Virus record (IMG/VR): IMGVR_UViG_3300007963_000006 | Span: 1 to 64,000 of that record | Reading direction: 5' to 3' (one strand) | DNA length: 64,000 nt | From: a virus | In this document: piece by piece, positions 15,595 through 23,950 of the stretch | Position numbering within the stretch: the stretch's first letter is position 1 | Layout: the number at the start of each line of letters is the position of its first letter | Made by a program: the position numbers and the translations under genes | Notes under the pieces: generated by a model | The model's database searches: none | Seen by the model: the letters and a program-made list of their open reading frames with translations, nothing else | Told to the model about the DNA's origin: nothing

Positions 15595-17082
15595 ATGGCC
15601 TCACCGAATTTCTCACACATCGCCGCCTGTTGCAGACAGGCATACAATGGCGTGAGAAGGCCACACATCGTGTTGGAGAGCGCATTCGCGCTGTCACCGA
15701 AGGAAATACCCTCCCTAATCGAATTCTTCTATGAGGACGGTTCCATAGGCGAGCGTCTGTCCGATGAGGACTTGCGCGAAATCTTTTACAATCTCACCGA
15801 TCTATATCCTGAAGAGGTTGAGAGCGAGCCTGACTTGATTCAGATTCTCTCCAATCTCTCCGAGGAGATTGAAACGACAGTGAACTTCAAATTTGTTCAC
15901 GCAAACATGAAACAAATGTTTAGCGAATCCACAATTTTCACGACCCACACTTCTCAAGAAGTGGATAACAAGGTGCGCTCACTGCTCATGCGAACCCTGC
16001 TGAAGCGTGTGACGGCGCGAGATGCCTATTGGCTCATCCTCCGCCTCACGCGCAAAGCAAATCCATTCAAGCACCGCGACGTAGTGAATGCACTGGCGAT
16101 TCATCACAAAACACTGAAGGCGCGTGTGAGGAAAGAGGCACTGTTCACGCCGCTTTCTCAATTGGCACGGAAAATGCCCGAAGAATTGGTGGGTGTTCCT
16201 ACCATCGGTGCGCCACTGCTCATTCCACTACCCGCTCGCACATACGCGCCCCACTTCTTCATCGACAATTACCTTGAGATCATTCGTGGTGAACGACTGG
16301 TGATGCACAAGGGCGAGGATTTCATTTCATTTCACGATCCAAATGGGGTCGAAGTGGAAGTCGAACCCCATTTAATCGTGGGTGACTTTTTCGACGGCAA
16401 CCCCTTGCCTCACGGCATCTATCTTATCGAGCGGGTGCCGAAGGCCGAATATCCACTGAAAATTGTGGACGTGTTATATTCTCACGATTCCATCCAAGAT
16501 AAGCCGCTTCAAGATAGACGACTATGGTTGGAGGAAAATTTACCTGATATGTTCATCAAGCCAATGGAATGGGTGCAAAACGTCGCACAATTGAAGGCGA
16601 AAGCACCCAAGAATGGCTTGTGCTTCATCCACAATGCACGCGCCCCCGTGTCATACACCAACAGCCGCGAAGAGGTCGTCCGATTCAGCACGAAAGCCAC
16701 AGGGGATATATTCAGACTGATTGGCGGCGTATGGCGTCACGATGCAGGACGCGGGCTGACGCTCAATTCATGGCGTGTAGCCGCCCGTGATGGAATCGAC
16801 GGCTACTATGAAGTGGGCGACATTCCATGCGGGAACACCGATAGATCGTCCGATTTGGAAAAGACACTGGCGAAAATGACTGTCAAGGGACAGGCTGTTG
16901 AGGGCGAATTGCTCTTGATGGAGAACCCGACATTCGTTGATGTGCAGGTTCACTTCGCAGAATACGGCGAACGAGGAATTATCATTCAAGGTTCGATTGA
17001 AGGCATTGTCAATAACGCGGGCATATCCGATGTTGTGCCTGTTGAGGAAGTCGAATGGCTGATGGGTGGTGAGGAGGAATGA
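15595..17082 (+). CDS. ATP-dependent DNA ligase homologue lacking the catalytic lysine
   Basis: The 495-residue product follows the archaeal DNA ligase layout: a helical N-terminal DNA-binding domain (about 1-205), a GAPLLIPLPA segment matching the GxPvxPMLA that precedes motif I, then IIRGERLVMHK where active ligases have KxDGxRxQxHK. Later KIVDVLYSHDSI, PLQDRRLWLEE and EGELLLM match motifs IIIa, the pL-x-RR element and IV/V. The nucleophilic Lys is Ile and the Asp is Arg, while Gly-Glu-Arg remain. By knowledge of the family it should not form the enzyme-AMP intermediate. It may bind nicks or recruit partners. Coupled by ATGA to a methyltransferase. Confidence 0.6.
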   Translation: MASPNFSHIAACCRQAYNGVRRPHIVLESAFALSPKEIPSLIEFFYEDGSIGERLSDEDLREIFYNLTDLYPEEVESEPDLIQILSNLSEEIETTVNFKFVHANMKQMFSESTIFTTHTSQEVDNKVRSLLMRTLLKRVTARDAYWLILRLTRKANPFKHRDVVNALAIHHKTLKARVRKEALFTPLSQLARKMPEELVGVPTIGAPLLIPLPARTYAPHFFIDNYLEIIRGERLVMHKGEDFISFHDPNGVEVEVEPHLIVGDFFDGNPLPHGIYLIERVPKAEYPLKIVDVLYSHDSIQDKPLQDRRLWLEENLPDMFIKPMEWVQNVAQLKAKAPKNGLCFIHNARAPVSYTNSREEVVRFSTKATGDIFRLIGGVWRHDAGRGLTLNSWRVAARDGIDGYYEVGDIPCGNTDRSSDLEKTLAKMTVKGQAVEGELLLMENPTFVDVQVHFAEYGERGIIIQGSIEGIVNNAGISDVVPVEEVEWLMGGEEE

Positions 17083-18173
17083 CTGGTCTTTCTGTTGATG
17101 GTGTCACTTTACATCTCGGTGATTGTTTAGAGAAGTTACGCGAAATGGAGGACGAAATAATTGATTCTTGCATCACTTCACCGCCATACTACGGCCTCCG
17201 AAATTATGAAAATGAAGGTCGTTGGTGGGGTGGTGATATTGATTGCGAGCATGAAAAAGGTGCAATTATCACACATCAACGCCGATCTAATGACGGAGGT
17301 TCAGCAGGGAGAAAACAGACCACAAACAAGGGGGCAGGAAAACGCGATATGCCTTCCGAGCATTGTTATTGTGTGAAGTGTGAGGCATGGTTCGGGCAAT
17401 TGGGCTTAGAACCTTCTCCTGAAATGTTTGTTGCTAATCTTGTTGAGATATTCAGGGAAGTAAAACGGGTATTGAAGCCAACAGGCACCTTTTGGTTGAA
17501 TATCGGTGATACTTACTGGGGCGGCAAAGGAAAGAGCGGCCATAACAATGCTGATTATCAAAGCAAAAGAAATGATAAGCACTTGCAGAAATCGCACCAT
17601 AATGCAATAGGTGGAAAGGGACTTACTCGCCCACAGGACGGCAAACACGCTACGATCAAACCGAAAGATTTGATGATGTTACCACACCGATTAGCGATAG
17701 CCCTTCAGGATGATGGATGGTGGGTAAGAAATGACATCGTTTGGGCGAAGCCCAACCCTATGCCTGAATCCGTGAAGGACAGATGCGGAAGGGCACATGA
17801 ATACATCTTCCTTCTCACCAAGTCGAAGAAGTATTTTTTTGACCACGAAGCCATCAAAGAGCCGACCACAGATGGCAAAGGGAAACGCACAAGACGTGAT
17901 GTTTGGACCGTTCCTGTGAAGCCATACAAAGGGGCGCATTTTGCTACGTTCCCCCCTGAATTGATTGAGCCTTGCATTCTTGCAGGTTGTCCTGAAGGGG
18001 GTGTCATTCTCGATCCATTTGCGGGAAGTGGGACCGCAGCACTTGTCGCCTTGAAATTTGGTCGGCGTGCTATACTGTGCGAATTGAATTCTGAATACGT
18101 TCCATTGATAGAAAAAAGGCTCACGGGCGTTACACAGCGAAGTAAGTCACTGGAACAAATTACGGATTGGTGA
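17079..18173 (+). CDS. DNA methyltransferase, beta class, SPPY type, with PIP-like C-terminus
   Basis: The 364-residue product transfers a methyl group from S-adenosylmethionine to a base. Motif IV SPPYYGLRNY lies near residue 35, and motif I DPFAGSGTAALVALKFGRR near residue 310, which is the beta-class order. SPPY is common in N4-cytosine enzymes, but N6-adenine cannot be excluded. A Cys/His insertion (CEH...CYCVKC, about 60-110) before FGQLGLEP is typical of phage-encoded members. The last residues, LEQITDW, resemble the M-T-D-F core of p21-type PCNA-interacting peptides but lack Gln. Neighbours are the ligase homologue and small zinc proteins. Confidence 0.9.
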   Translation: MTGLSVDGVTLHLGDCLEKLREMEDEIIDSCITSPPYYGLRNYENEGRWWGGDIDCEHEKGAIITHQRRSNDGGSAGRKQTTNKGAGKRDMPSEHCYCVKCEAWFGQLGLEPSPEMFVANLVEIFREVKRVLKPTGTFWLNIGDTYWGGKGKSGHNNADYQSKRNDKHLQKSHHNAIGGKGLTRPQDGKHATIKPKDLMMLPHRLAIALQDDGWWVRNDIVWAKPNPMPESVKDRCGRAHEYIFLLTKSKKYFFDHEAIKEPTTDGKGKRTRRDVWTVPVKPYKGAHFATFPPELIEPCILAGCPEGGVILDPFAGSGTAALVALKFGRRAILCELNSEYVPLIEKRLTGVTQRSKSLEQITDW

Positions 18174-18177
18174 TTAA

Positions 18178-18432
18178 ATGACTGATGAAGAACGCATTCC
18201 GCCGTGGGACCATCCCCTCGCCTTTGGTGTCAAACGAACCAAAGAATTCAATGGGCGCAATTGCGTTGGTTGTGGCCGCTTCCGCCGAGGCATTCGTCCG
18301 TCAGGAACGATGTGCGACAATTGCCGCAAGGTGCGCTACTGGCCTTCGTGGAGGCCACGCGAAGAAGGAAAGGCAAGTGGTTGGTATGGATACGACCACA
18401 ACGGGTTTTGGATATGGGAGGCACCGGAATGA
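18178..18432 (+). CDS. Zinc-ribbon protein
   Basis: The 84-residue product has CVGC and CDNC knuckles about 17 residues apart with many Arg residues between and after them, and a Trp/Gly/Tyr-rich C-terminal end. It probably binds one zinc ion and nucleic acid. It is coupled to the next gene by ATGA. Confidence 0.6.
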   Translation: MTDEERIPPWDHPLAFGVKRTKEFNGRNCVGCGRFRRGIRPSGTMCDNCRKVRYWPSWRPREEGKASGWYGYDHNGFWIWEAPE

Positions 18433-18581
18433 AGTGCCCCGAATGCAAACAAGAGGGATTCAAGATGATTGATTACCGCCCTATGGAACGCCCTATGGTG
18501 TCCGTCCGTGCCTCCAAGAAGGAGGTCGGAAAATTCCGCTGTTCCAATCCTGATTGCCGACACGAAGAGGTGATCGGCTAA
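18429..18581 (+). CDS. 50-residue zinc-ribbon protein
   Basis: The product starts with MKCPECKQEGF and ends with CSNPDCRHEEVIG, a C-x2-C...C-x4-C ribbon with 30 basic residues between the halves. The pattern recalls small zinc ribbons of RNA-polymerase-associated and toxin-antitoxin (MqsA-type N-domain) proteins, but is too short to assign. Overlaps are ATGA upstream and TAATG downstream. Confidence 0.55.
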   Translation: MKCPECKQEGFKMIDYRPMERPMVSVRASKKEVGKFRCSNPDCRHEEVIG

Positions 18582-18946
18582 TGGAGAAGGACGACTTGAC
18601 ACTACTACTCATCGCGCAGAACACGCGCATGAGGATTGCCTGTCGCTTGACGAGCAAGAATCAGACTGGGTATCAAATCCGTGCTGAATGCGATCTATTT
18701 GGCCGCAAAGCAATTCCCAATGACGTTCGACAATTCCTCACGAAACATGGACTGCCCACGCAGAACCGATATACGAAGCCGGAACACCTAACGCGGTTGT
18801 TGAGATTGCTCACACCGTATGCAGAATTCACAAAAGAGCCTCAAGGATTAAGGGCTGTGTCCTCCCTCGTCGGACGCCTTGTGACGCTACGAAAGCATGA
18901 GGACGTAATTTCAATTTTGGAGGTATTGGATAATGGCACTGTTTGA
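18581..18946 (+). CDS. Hypothetical protein
   Basis: The 121-residue product is helical and basic (TKPEHLTRLLRLLTPYAEF, SLVGRLVTLRKHEDV). The start at 18581 shares its first base with the preceding TAA. It has no zinc motif and no recognised family. It overlaps the following gene by 14 bases. Confidence 0.5.
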   Translation: MEKDDLTLLLIAQNTRMRIACRLTSKNQTGYQIRAECDLFGRKAIPNDVRQFLTKHGLPTQNRYTKPEHLTRLLRLLTPYAEFTKEPQGLRAVSSLVGRLVTLRKHEDVISILEVLDNGTV

Positions 18947-19517
18947 GGATGAAGAAGAGGCAGAAATGCCCGATCCGTTCTTGGTGTGCCCCAATGCTGA
19001 CGGGACGCCCCCCGGCATAGAGGATGAAAAACAACGAATCTTCAATGTGATGTTAATGCACACGCGAGAATGGGACCGGCTGCGGGTGGCGAGGGCACTG
19101 CATAAATCAGATACGAATAGAAGATATTTGGTGACTGTCATGCAATTGACATACCCCGGAAATAACGTCATTGATTTCGCAATCCGTGAGTTAATCCAAA
19201 AGGTGCCTGATGATTTGCTTTGCAGCATTCTTGCATTCGCTCACAATGGATCGGGCGGGCGTGTCGAAATCAAATTCCCTGAAAAGCGACAGGGTAACTT
19301 ACCCCGCACTTTGCTCCGTGCATTTGGATTGCGAGGAAGTGAGGGCGCATGGGCACACCGCCTATTGGAGAATGAATCCTTCATGCGGCGGGTCGCAAGT
19401 CGCATTCACAAGAAAGATTTCAAATGGCTCATCCATGATAAAGCAACGCTATACAATAAACATTCTAAAGAGGACACCGAGAGCCTATTGGCTATGGAAC
19501 AGGGGGCGAATGTATGA
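18933..19517 (+). CDS. Hypothetical protein
   Basis: The 194-residue product has an acidic start, then mixed helices and basic stretches (LPRTLLRAFGLRGSEGAWAHRLL, SRIHKKDFKWLIHDKATLY). It is not recognised. It is the last gene of the long operon behind promoter-like element 5; promoter-like element 6 follows within 10 bases of its stop. Confidence 0.55.
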   Translation: MALFEDEEEAEMPDPFLVCPNADGTPPGIEDEKQRIFNVMLMHTREWDRLRVARALHKSDTNRRYLVTVMQLTYPGNNVIDFAIRELIQKVPDDLLCSILAFAHNGSGGRVEIKFPEKRQGNLPRTLLRAFGLRGSEGAWAHRLLENESFMRRVASRIHKKDFKWLIHDKATLYNKHSKEDTESLLAMEQGANV

Positions 19518-19525
19518 CACCACCA

Positions 19526-19552
19526 GTCTTATACACCACCCCCTGTTCCGCC
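19526..19552 (+). promoter_or_regulatory. Promoter-like element 6, in front of the replisome operon
   Basis: GTCTTATACACCACCCCCTG lies in the 57-base gap before the RFC gene. A TATA-type start would fall near 19558, just before GAGGAGG (19560-19566) and the ATG at 19575. It probably drives the operon running to 29863. Confidence 0.5.
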
Positions 19553-19574
19553 ACAATCCGAGGAGGCAAATAAT

Positions 19575-20561
19575 ATGAAAGTCCAAATTCCTGATGAACC
19601 CGAAGAACAGCCTGTTCAATTGTGGCTCAAGTATCGTCCTGATACACTACAACACATGGTCGGGCTTGACAATCTAAAGAAAGATGCTTCAGGGTGGTTC
19701 GTGGCGGGCACACTTCGCATAAGCGGCATCGTCATATATGGGCCATCCGGCACAGGCAAGAGTAGTGGCGCACGCGCTCTTGCGAGGGATGCTCTCGGAG
19801 ATCGATTCACCGAAAACTACCATGAATTCAATGGTTCGGATGATAGAGGAATTCAATTTGTGCGTGAACGATTGAAGCCATTGGCCGAGCAAAAGGCCGT
19901 TGGTTCTAAATTCAAGATTATTTTTGTGGATGAGGCAGATGGTTTCACCCGCGATACGCAGGACGCACTGCGCTCAATCATCGAAAAAACAGGCACACAC
20001 ACAATGTGGATACTGGCCTGTAACTCAATTGGAAAGATTCGACCTGCGCTGCGTTCACGTTTGCCCGCATATTCCTTCCCTGCTCTTACTGTTGATGAGG
20101 CCGACGCATTCCTGTCTGTGGTCATCCATGAAGAGGGATTCCCAAGTGAATGGATTGCTTCTGTTCCAAATCTAATTCGTAAGCATCGCGGTGACTTGAG
20201 GGCTTGCCTCAAGACCTTGCAGTTATGTGATCCAACAGATGATTTGGCGTTGGATGAAGTGATGCACGATGATTTGATGGCGATTGACGATCTATACTGT
20301 GCGGTCCTCAAAAATCGGTGGGATGAAACAATGGGACTCGCCGCGAAGGTCGAAAGACTGGGTGTGAGCCGCGAGGAAATCATTGACGCATTCCACCGTG
20401 CTATTACTGACGCATACGAAAACAATGAGTCAGATGCTAAACATACCCTAACCCACCTGTGCGTCCTCGGACTATGGGCCGCACGTTCCCCTGACTGGAC
20501 CGCAGGGACTCTCCTATTCCTCCATGCACTTATTGGAGATTACAGAAAAAGAGGAATGTAA
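19575..20561 (+). CDS. rfcS: Replication factor C small subunit (clamp loader ATPase)
   Basis: The 328-residue product loads the sliding clamp on primer-template DNA. Motifs in order: LWLKYRPDTL (RFC box), Walker A GPSGTGKS (residues 56-63), Walker B IIFVDEADG (about 115-123), sensor 1 LACNS (about 151), and SRL where RFC subunits have the SRC arginine finger. The length matches archaeal RFC-S. No RFC large subunit is seen in the window, so it may act as a homo-oligomer or with host RFC-L. First gene of the replisome operon behind promoter-like element 6. Confidence 0.92.
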   Translation: MKVQIPDEPEEQPVQLWLKYRPDTLQHMVGLDNLKKDASGWFVAGTLRISGIVIYGPSGTGKSSGARALARDALGDRFTENYHEFNGSDDRGIQFVRERLKPLAEQKAVGSKFKIIFVDEADGFTRDTQDALRSIIEKTGTHTMWILACNSIGKIRPALRSRLPAYSFPALTVDEADAFLSVVIHEEGFPSEWIASVPNLIRKHRGDLRACLKTLQLCDPTDDLALDEVMHDDLMAIDDLYCAVLKNRWDETMGLAAKVERLGVSREEIIDAFHRAITDAYENNESDAKHTLTHLCVLGLWAARSPDWTAGTLLFLHALIGDYRKRGM

Positions 20562-20562
20562 A

Positions 20563-21900
20563 ATGAATGAAGCAAGAATGATAGGAAACGAATGTTTGGA
20601 TGAAGCAGCGAAGATACTCGGCATTGGCCGAGAAGAGGCAGAAGCCTCCTTCGGTGCATGGATGGCCGAAATCTTCCCCGAAATGTGGGATGATGCCGGA
20701 CAAAAGGCAGACGGTTTGATTGATGATGACTACAACCACTACGCAGACCAATTCGTGTCAGCGAGCGCACCACGCGGTGGTGGCGGTGGCGGTGGATCGG
20801 GCGAAGAATGGGTCGGTATGGTTGTCGGCTTCACCAAGCGTCTTGATTTGATGACCCGAAAGCGTGAGATGGCTATTGATGTCGCTACGGCTGACATTGG
20901 AACAGCAATCAAGAATGGCTTCACTTACAACGGCAAGCACACTGGGATTGGTCGGGCGCACACGCAGAATGATGTGTGGCGCGTTGAGCATTCCGATGGG
21001 CTGTATGTGTCGAACGAGGCAGCAGACACTTCTCCAAATTGGGTTATCCCAATCAATGAGAAATTGTCGATTGCTATGCTGAAGCCTGACAAGACGCCTC
21101 AAATGGCATACTCTCTCAAGTCCATGTGGATTTTTCACGGCAACCTGAAGGACAAATTGTTGGACGAAGGCCCAATGACTATCCTGCTTGAAGGTGCGTG
21201 GGATGCAGCCGAAATGAATTGGAAGATGTTCACACCAATTACCCTGAAGGGCAAATTTGACCCTGATGGTTGGAACGACAGTGGCCCAACCCTGACTGTG
21301 GGCAACACCAACGTAACCTATGGTTTGGATTGGGTGTCTGATAATCACAAGGAGGCTGTTGAGAAATTCTTCGATCCAACCCAATACTTGACTACGATGG
21401 CTATGTGCCCGTTGTCAGATTTACTCTCCCATCACTTCGATGGTCGCAAAGAATCCTATACGGACAGAAACGGCAATCAACGCTATGACGGCCCAATCAC
21501 CTGTGTTGTCGGCAACGTGCAGAATATCAATCACGAAGGCCGTGAGAAGCAGTGGGATCCAACGGGACGTGACTACTGGTTGTCTATCAGCAATCAATCA
21601 CTACGCCGTGAGAATCCAAACGCTGCTATCGGCATTGGTGTTAGCGGTCCTTTACACGATGACCACAACGGCATGAATGTTCTGCTACGCGGAGAATGGC
21701 TTCCATTCACCAACGGCTCTCGCATCTATGTCGTGGGTCGCACTGATTCATACACCAACCAAGAAGGTGATGACATCGTGAAGATTGAGGCTCAAGGTAT
21801 CTATGCGGTGCCGAAGAAGTCTATTCCTGCAAAGCGTCCGAGCGAGGAAAGCAACGATCTCGGTAACTTGAGCGGATTCGGTATGGATGGTGACAATTGA
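20563..21900 (+). CDS. RPA-like single-stranded DNA-binding protein (tentative)
   Basis: The 445-residue product starts at ATG 20563 (two bases after the RFC stop, with AGAAAAAGAGG before it). It has a helical N-terminus with a seven-Gly linker (about 66-75), at least one segment that looks like an OB fold (EWVGMVVGFTKRLDLMTRK), and a C-terminal segment TCVVGNVQNI...GRDYWLSI of similar type. It ends in an acidic tail (FGMDGDN), a feature of single-stranded DNA-binding proteins that recruit partners. Its position between RFC-S and a Sak4-like ATPase supports the role. No zinc finger is seen. Confidence 0.5.
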   Translation: MNEARMIGNECLDEAAKILGIGREEAEASFGAWMAEIFPEMWDDAGQKADGLIDDDYNHYADQFVSASAPRGGGGGGGSGEEWVGMVVGFTKRLDLMTRKREMAIDVATADIGTAIKNGFTYNGKHTGIGRAHTQNDVWRVEHSDGLYVSNEAADTSPNWVIPINEKLSIAMLKPDKTPQMAYSLKSMWIFHGNLKDKLLDEGPMTILLEGAWDAAEMNWKMFTPITLKGKFDPDGWNDSGPTLTVGNTNVTYGLDWVSDNHKEAVEKFFDPTQYLTTMAMCPLSDLLSHHFDGRKESYTDRNGNQRYDGPITCVVGNVQNINHEGREKQWDPTGRDYWLSISNQSLRRENPNAAIGIGVSGPLHDDHNGMNVLLRGEWLPFTNGSRIYVVGRTDSYTNQEGDDIVKIEAQGIYAVPKKSIPAKRPSEESNDLGNLSGFGMDGDN

Positions 21901-23159
21901 TGGCAGGAACAGGCTTCCTTGACTCTTTCACGCCCAAGAAGGGCAATTACGAGCCTTCTAAGCCAACGAAGGTGGCTGCAAAGCCTTCCAAGAAGGCGAA
22001 GGAGGAAAAGAAGCCTGTCAAGGCGAAGAAGGCCGAGAAGGTCGTCAAGAAGCCGGAACAGCCGGTGTTGAAGGTATCTTCCCCTCCTCCTCGACCAATC
22101 GAGGTTTTGAATGAAGGCGAGGAGAAGGCATTCCCTGACAGTCGCACGGTCATTGTATCCGATGATGCCCCACCACGAATGGTGCCTGAACCTGAATTCA
22201 ATGATGCAGTCATGGCGTTTAATCCATCGATCCAACGAATGCTGCAATCAGCGAGAAATGCACCTGTGATTGATCAAGAATACATTCTTTGCGGCATATA
22301 CGGCCCTCCAAAGTCCGGTAAGACTGGAATTTGTATGGATAGTCTATCCGAGGAGGACATTGAAAATGGTGCTGAAGTCATTCACGTTGATTTCGATATG
22401 GGCGGTGCGTCCACACGCGCTGCTCACCATGCAGATAAGGCCCATCACATCTTGGTTCTCAATCCGTGGATCGTTCAATATGGGGAGAGTCGTGAAACAT
22501 ACGACTTCCCTGCTACATTCCAACAGACCATTGACATTCTCAAAGGGGCTGTGGCTCAAGCCGAATTCCAAGTCGAATACCGACAGAAGAACGGCACTAT
22601 GCCTCCAACCTATCTCAAAACCGTTATCTTTGACGGCTGCGACCAATGGCAACATATCTGTGAAACCCTGATGAAGATTGAGGATTTGGAATTGGGTCAC
22701 GATGGGATCGATGCAGCGGCATTCCTTCGTCAGCGCGAAAAGGGCGGCGAGAAGAAGAAGTCCGTAAGTCGCTTCAATTGGAACCTGCGAAAGATTCGCT
22801 ATCAATTAGCCTTCCATCTTCTCCGTGAATTGTGCCGACTGGGTGTGCATTGTTATCCAATCACGCACACAAAGTCTGACTACGATTCAAGCGGTAACGA
22901 GATTCGCGGTAGTGCTTCACCTGCATGGCTCAAGGATACCGAGGGCCAATTGCAGCAATTGATTTGCACTGAAATTGAAGATGAGCGCGATGACAGCGGG
23001 GAATTGACAGGCATTTCGCGTGCCTATGGTCGCCTCCTATGGCGTCGAACGAGTCTGAACACGCCGGAGCGTTGGGTCATCTTTGAGCGCAACCCTGACG
23101 GTGGCGAATGGTTCGGGACACCGGGCATGGCTCAAGGCACCTTTGGGGTGATTGAATGA
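21900..23159 (+). CDS. Sak4/RecA-like recombination ATPase with H1-like basic tail
   Basis: The 419-residue product has a P-loop core of the phage Sak4 (AAA_24) type: Walker A GPPKSGKT (about 135-142), VIHVDFDMGGAS, and Walker B-like KTVIFDGCD (about 240-248). Sak4 proteins assist strand annealing and exchange with single-stranded DNA-binding proteins. Residues 20-60 form a Lys/Pro/Ala tail (SKPTKVAAKPSKKAK) like linker histone H1, which would bind DNA. The extreme N-terminus, TGFLDSFTPKK, resembles N-terminal PCNA-interacting peptides. The start shares its A with the preceding stop. Followed directly by the clamp gene. Confidence 0.75.
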   Translation: MAGTGFLDSFTPKKGNYEPSKPTKVAAKPSKKAKEEKKPVKAKKAEKVVKKPEQPVLKVSSPPPRPIEVLNEGEEKAFPDSRTVIVSDDAPPRMVPEPEFNDAVMAFNPSIQRMLQSARNAPVIDQEYILCGIYGPPKSGKTGICMDSLSEEDIENGAEVIHVDFDMGGASTRAAHHADKAHHILVLNPWIVQYGESRETYDFPATFQQTIDILKGAVAQAEFQVEYRQKNGTMPPTYLKTVIFDGCDQWQHICETLMKIEDLELGHDGIDAAAFLRQREKGGEKKKSVSRFNWNLRKIRYQLAFHLLRELCRLGVHCYPITHTKSDYDSSGNEIRGSASPAWLKDTEGQLQQLICTEIEDERDDSGELTGISRAYGRLLWRRTSLNTPERWVIFERNPDGGEWFGTPGMAQGTFGVIE

Positions 23160-23950
23160 CCGGCTGTCGCATTTCATACGGTCGATTGCGCCATTTCCTC
23201 AAGGGATTCAATATGGACGATCTAATCCTCAACATCACTGAAGAGGGCATAGAGGCCGCAGGGACCGAGCAGAAGATGTTTTACATCCACAAGTGGACTC
23301 GCTATCAAGCAAATGAGGGTGAATGTATCGAAGCAGGTGACATTCCAATCGGTCAATTGGCTACATTCATTTCATTGATTGGTGAATGTGGGCAGGGAGG
23401 CGACGAAATCGAATTGTCCTATACGGACGATGTTATCACCGTGTCCGGCCCCCAATCCACCTTCAGCATTCCTTCTGTGACCAACCCTGCATCCCAAGCA
23501 GGTGTTGAAGTCATCAGCGGCTTCATTGAAGCGGCTGAAGCAGACGACTGGAAAACCTTCGGTCAAGGTGGTGTGTTCGATTATCACTTGGAATTCGACG
23601 CTGAAGCATTTCAGCAATTACGCAATACAGGAAAAGCCATTCAATCCGGCTCTCTCTATTGCGTGGAGGTTGGTGACGAAACACTGACCCTTAGTGTGAA
23701 GCGCGACAGTGTGCGCGTGGATCGTTCGATAGAACACAACAGCACATTCGATTCAGACGAACCCGTGATTAACTGGTTCGGTCAATGGTTAATGGACGCT
23801 CTCAAGGCTATGCCGGGTGTGGGAGAAGTCCATGTTCATGGAGGGAATCACGCACCCTTCCTCATTCGCCAAGAAGCGACTGGGACGGACACTGGATATG
23901 GTCAAACATTGGTCGTATCACCCCGGCAAGAGTCGGGGGCGAATAAGTGA
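23156..23950 (+). CDS. pcn: PCNA-like sliding clamp (divergent)
   Basis: The 264-residue product has the length of an archaeal PCNA. The start FLKGFNMDDLILNITEEGIEAAGTEQ fits the family pattern of first helix, strand and E-x-GI-x-A-x2-MD loop. IELSYTDDVITVSG and TLTLSVKRDSVRVD fit the paired strands of each clamp domain. It lies between the Sak4-like ATPase and PolB, and a clamp loader is encoded in the same operon. Divergence is high, so the call rests partly on context. Overlaps are ATGA upstream and GTGA downstream. Confidence 0.65.
   Translation: MTGCRISYGRLRHFLKGFNMDDLILNITEEGIEAAGTEQKMFYIHKWTRYQANEGECIEAGDIPIGQLATFISLIGECGQGGDEIELSYTDDVITVSGPQSTFSIPSVTNPASQAGVEVISGFIEAAEADDWKTFGQGGVFDYHLEFDAEAFQQLRNTGKAIQSGSLYCVEVGDETLTLSVKRDSVRVDRSIEHNSTFDSDEPVINWFGQWLMDALKAMPGVGEVHVHGGNHAPFLIRQEATGTDTGYGQTLVVSPRQESGANK

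Noticed and set aside
19514-19573. 19-residue open frame coupled by ATGA to the preceding gene
   Set aside because: It coincides with promoter-like element 6 and the ribosome-binding site of the RFC gene, and its product has no recognisable feature.
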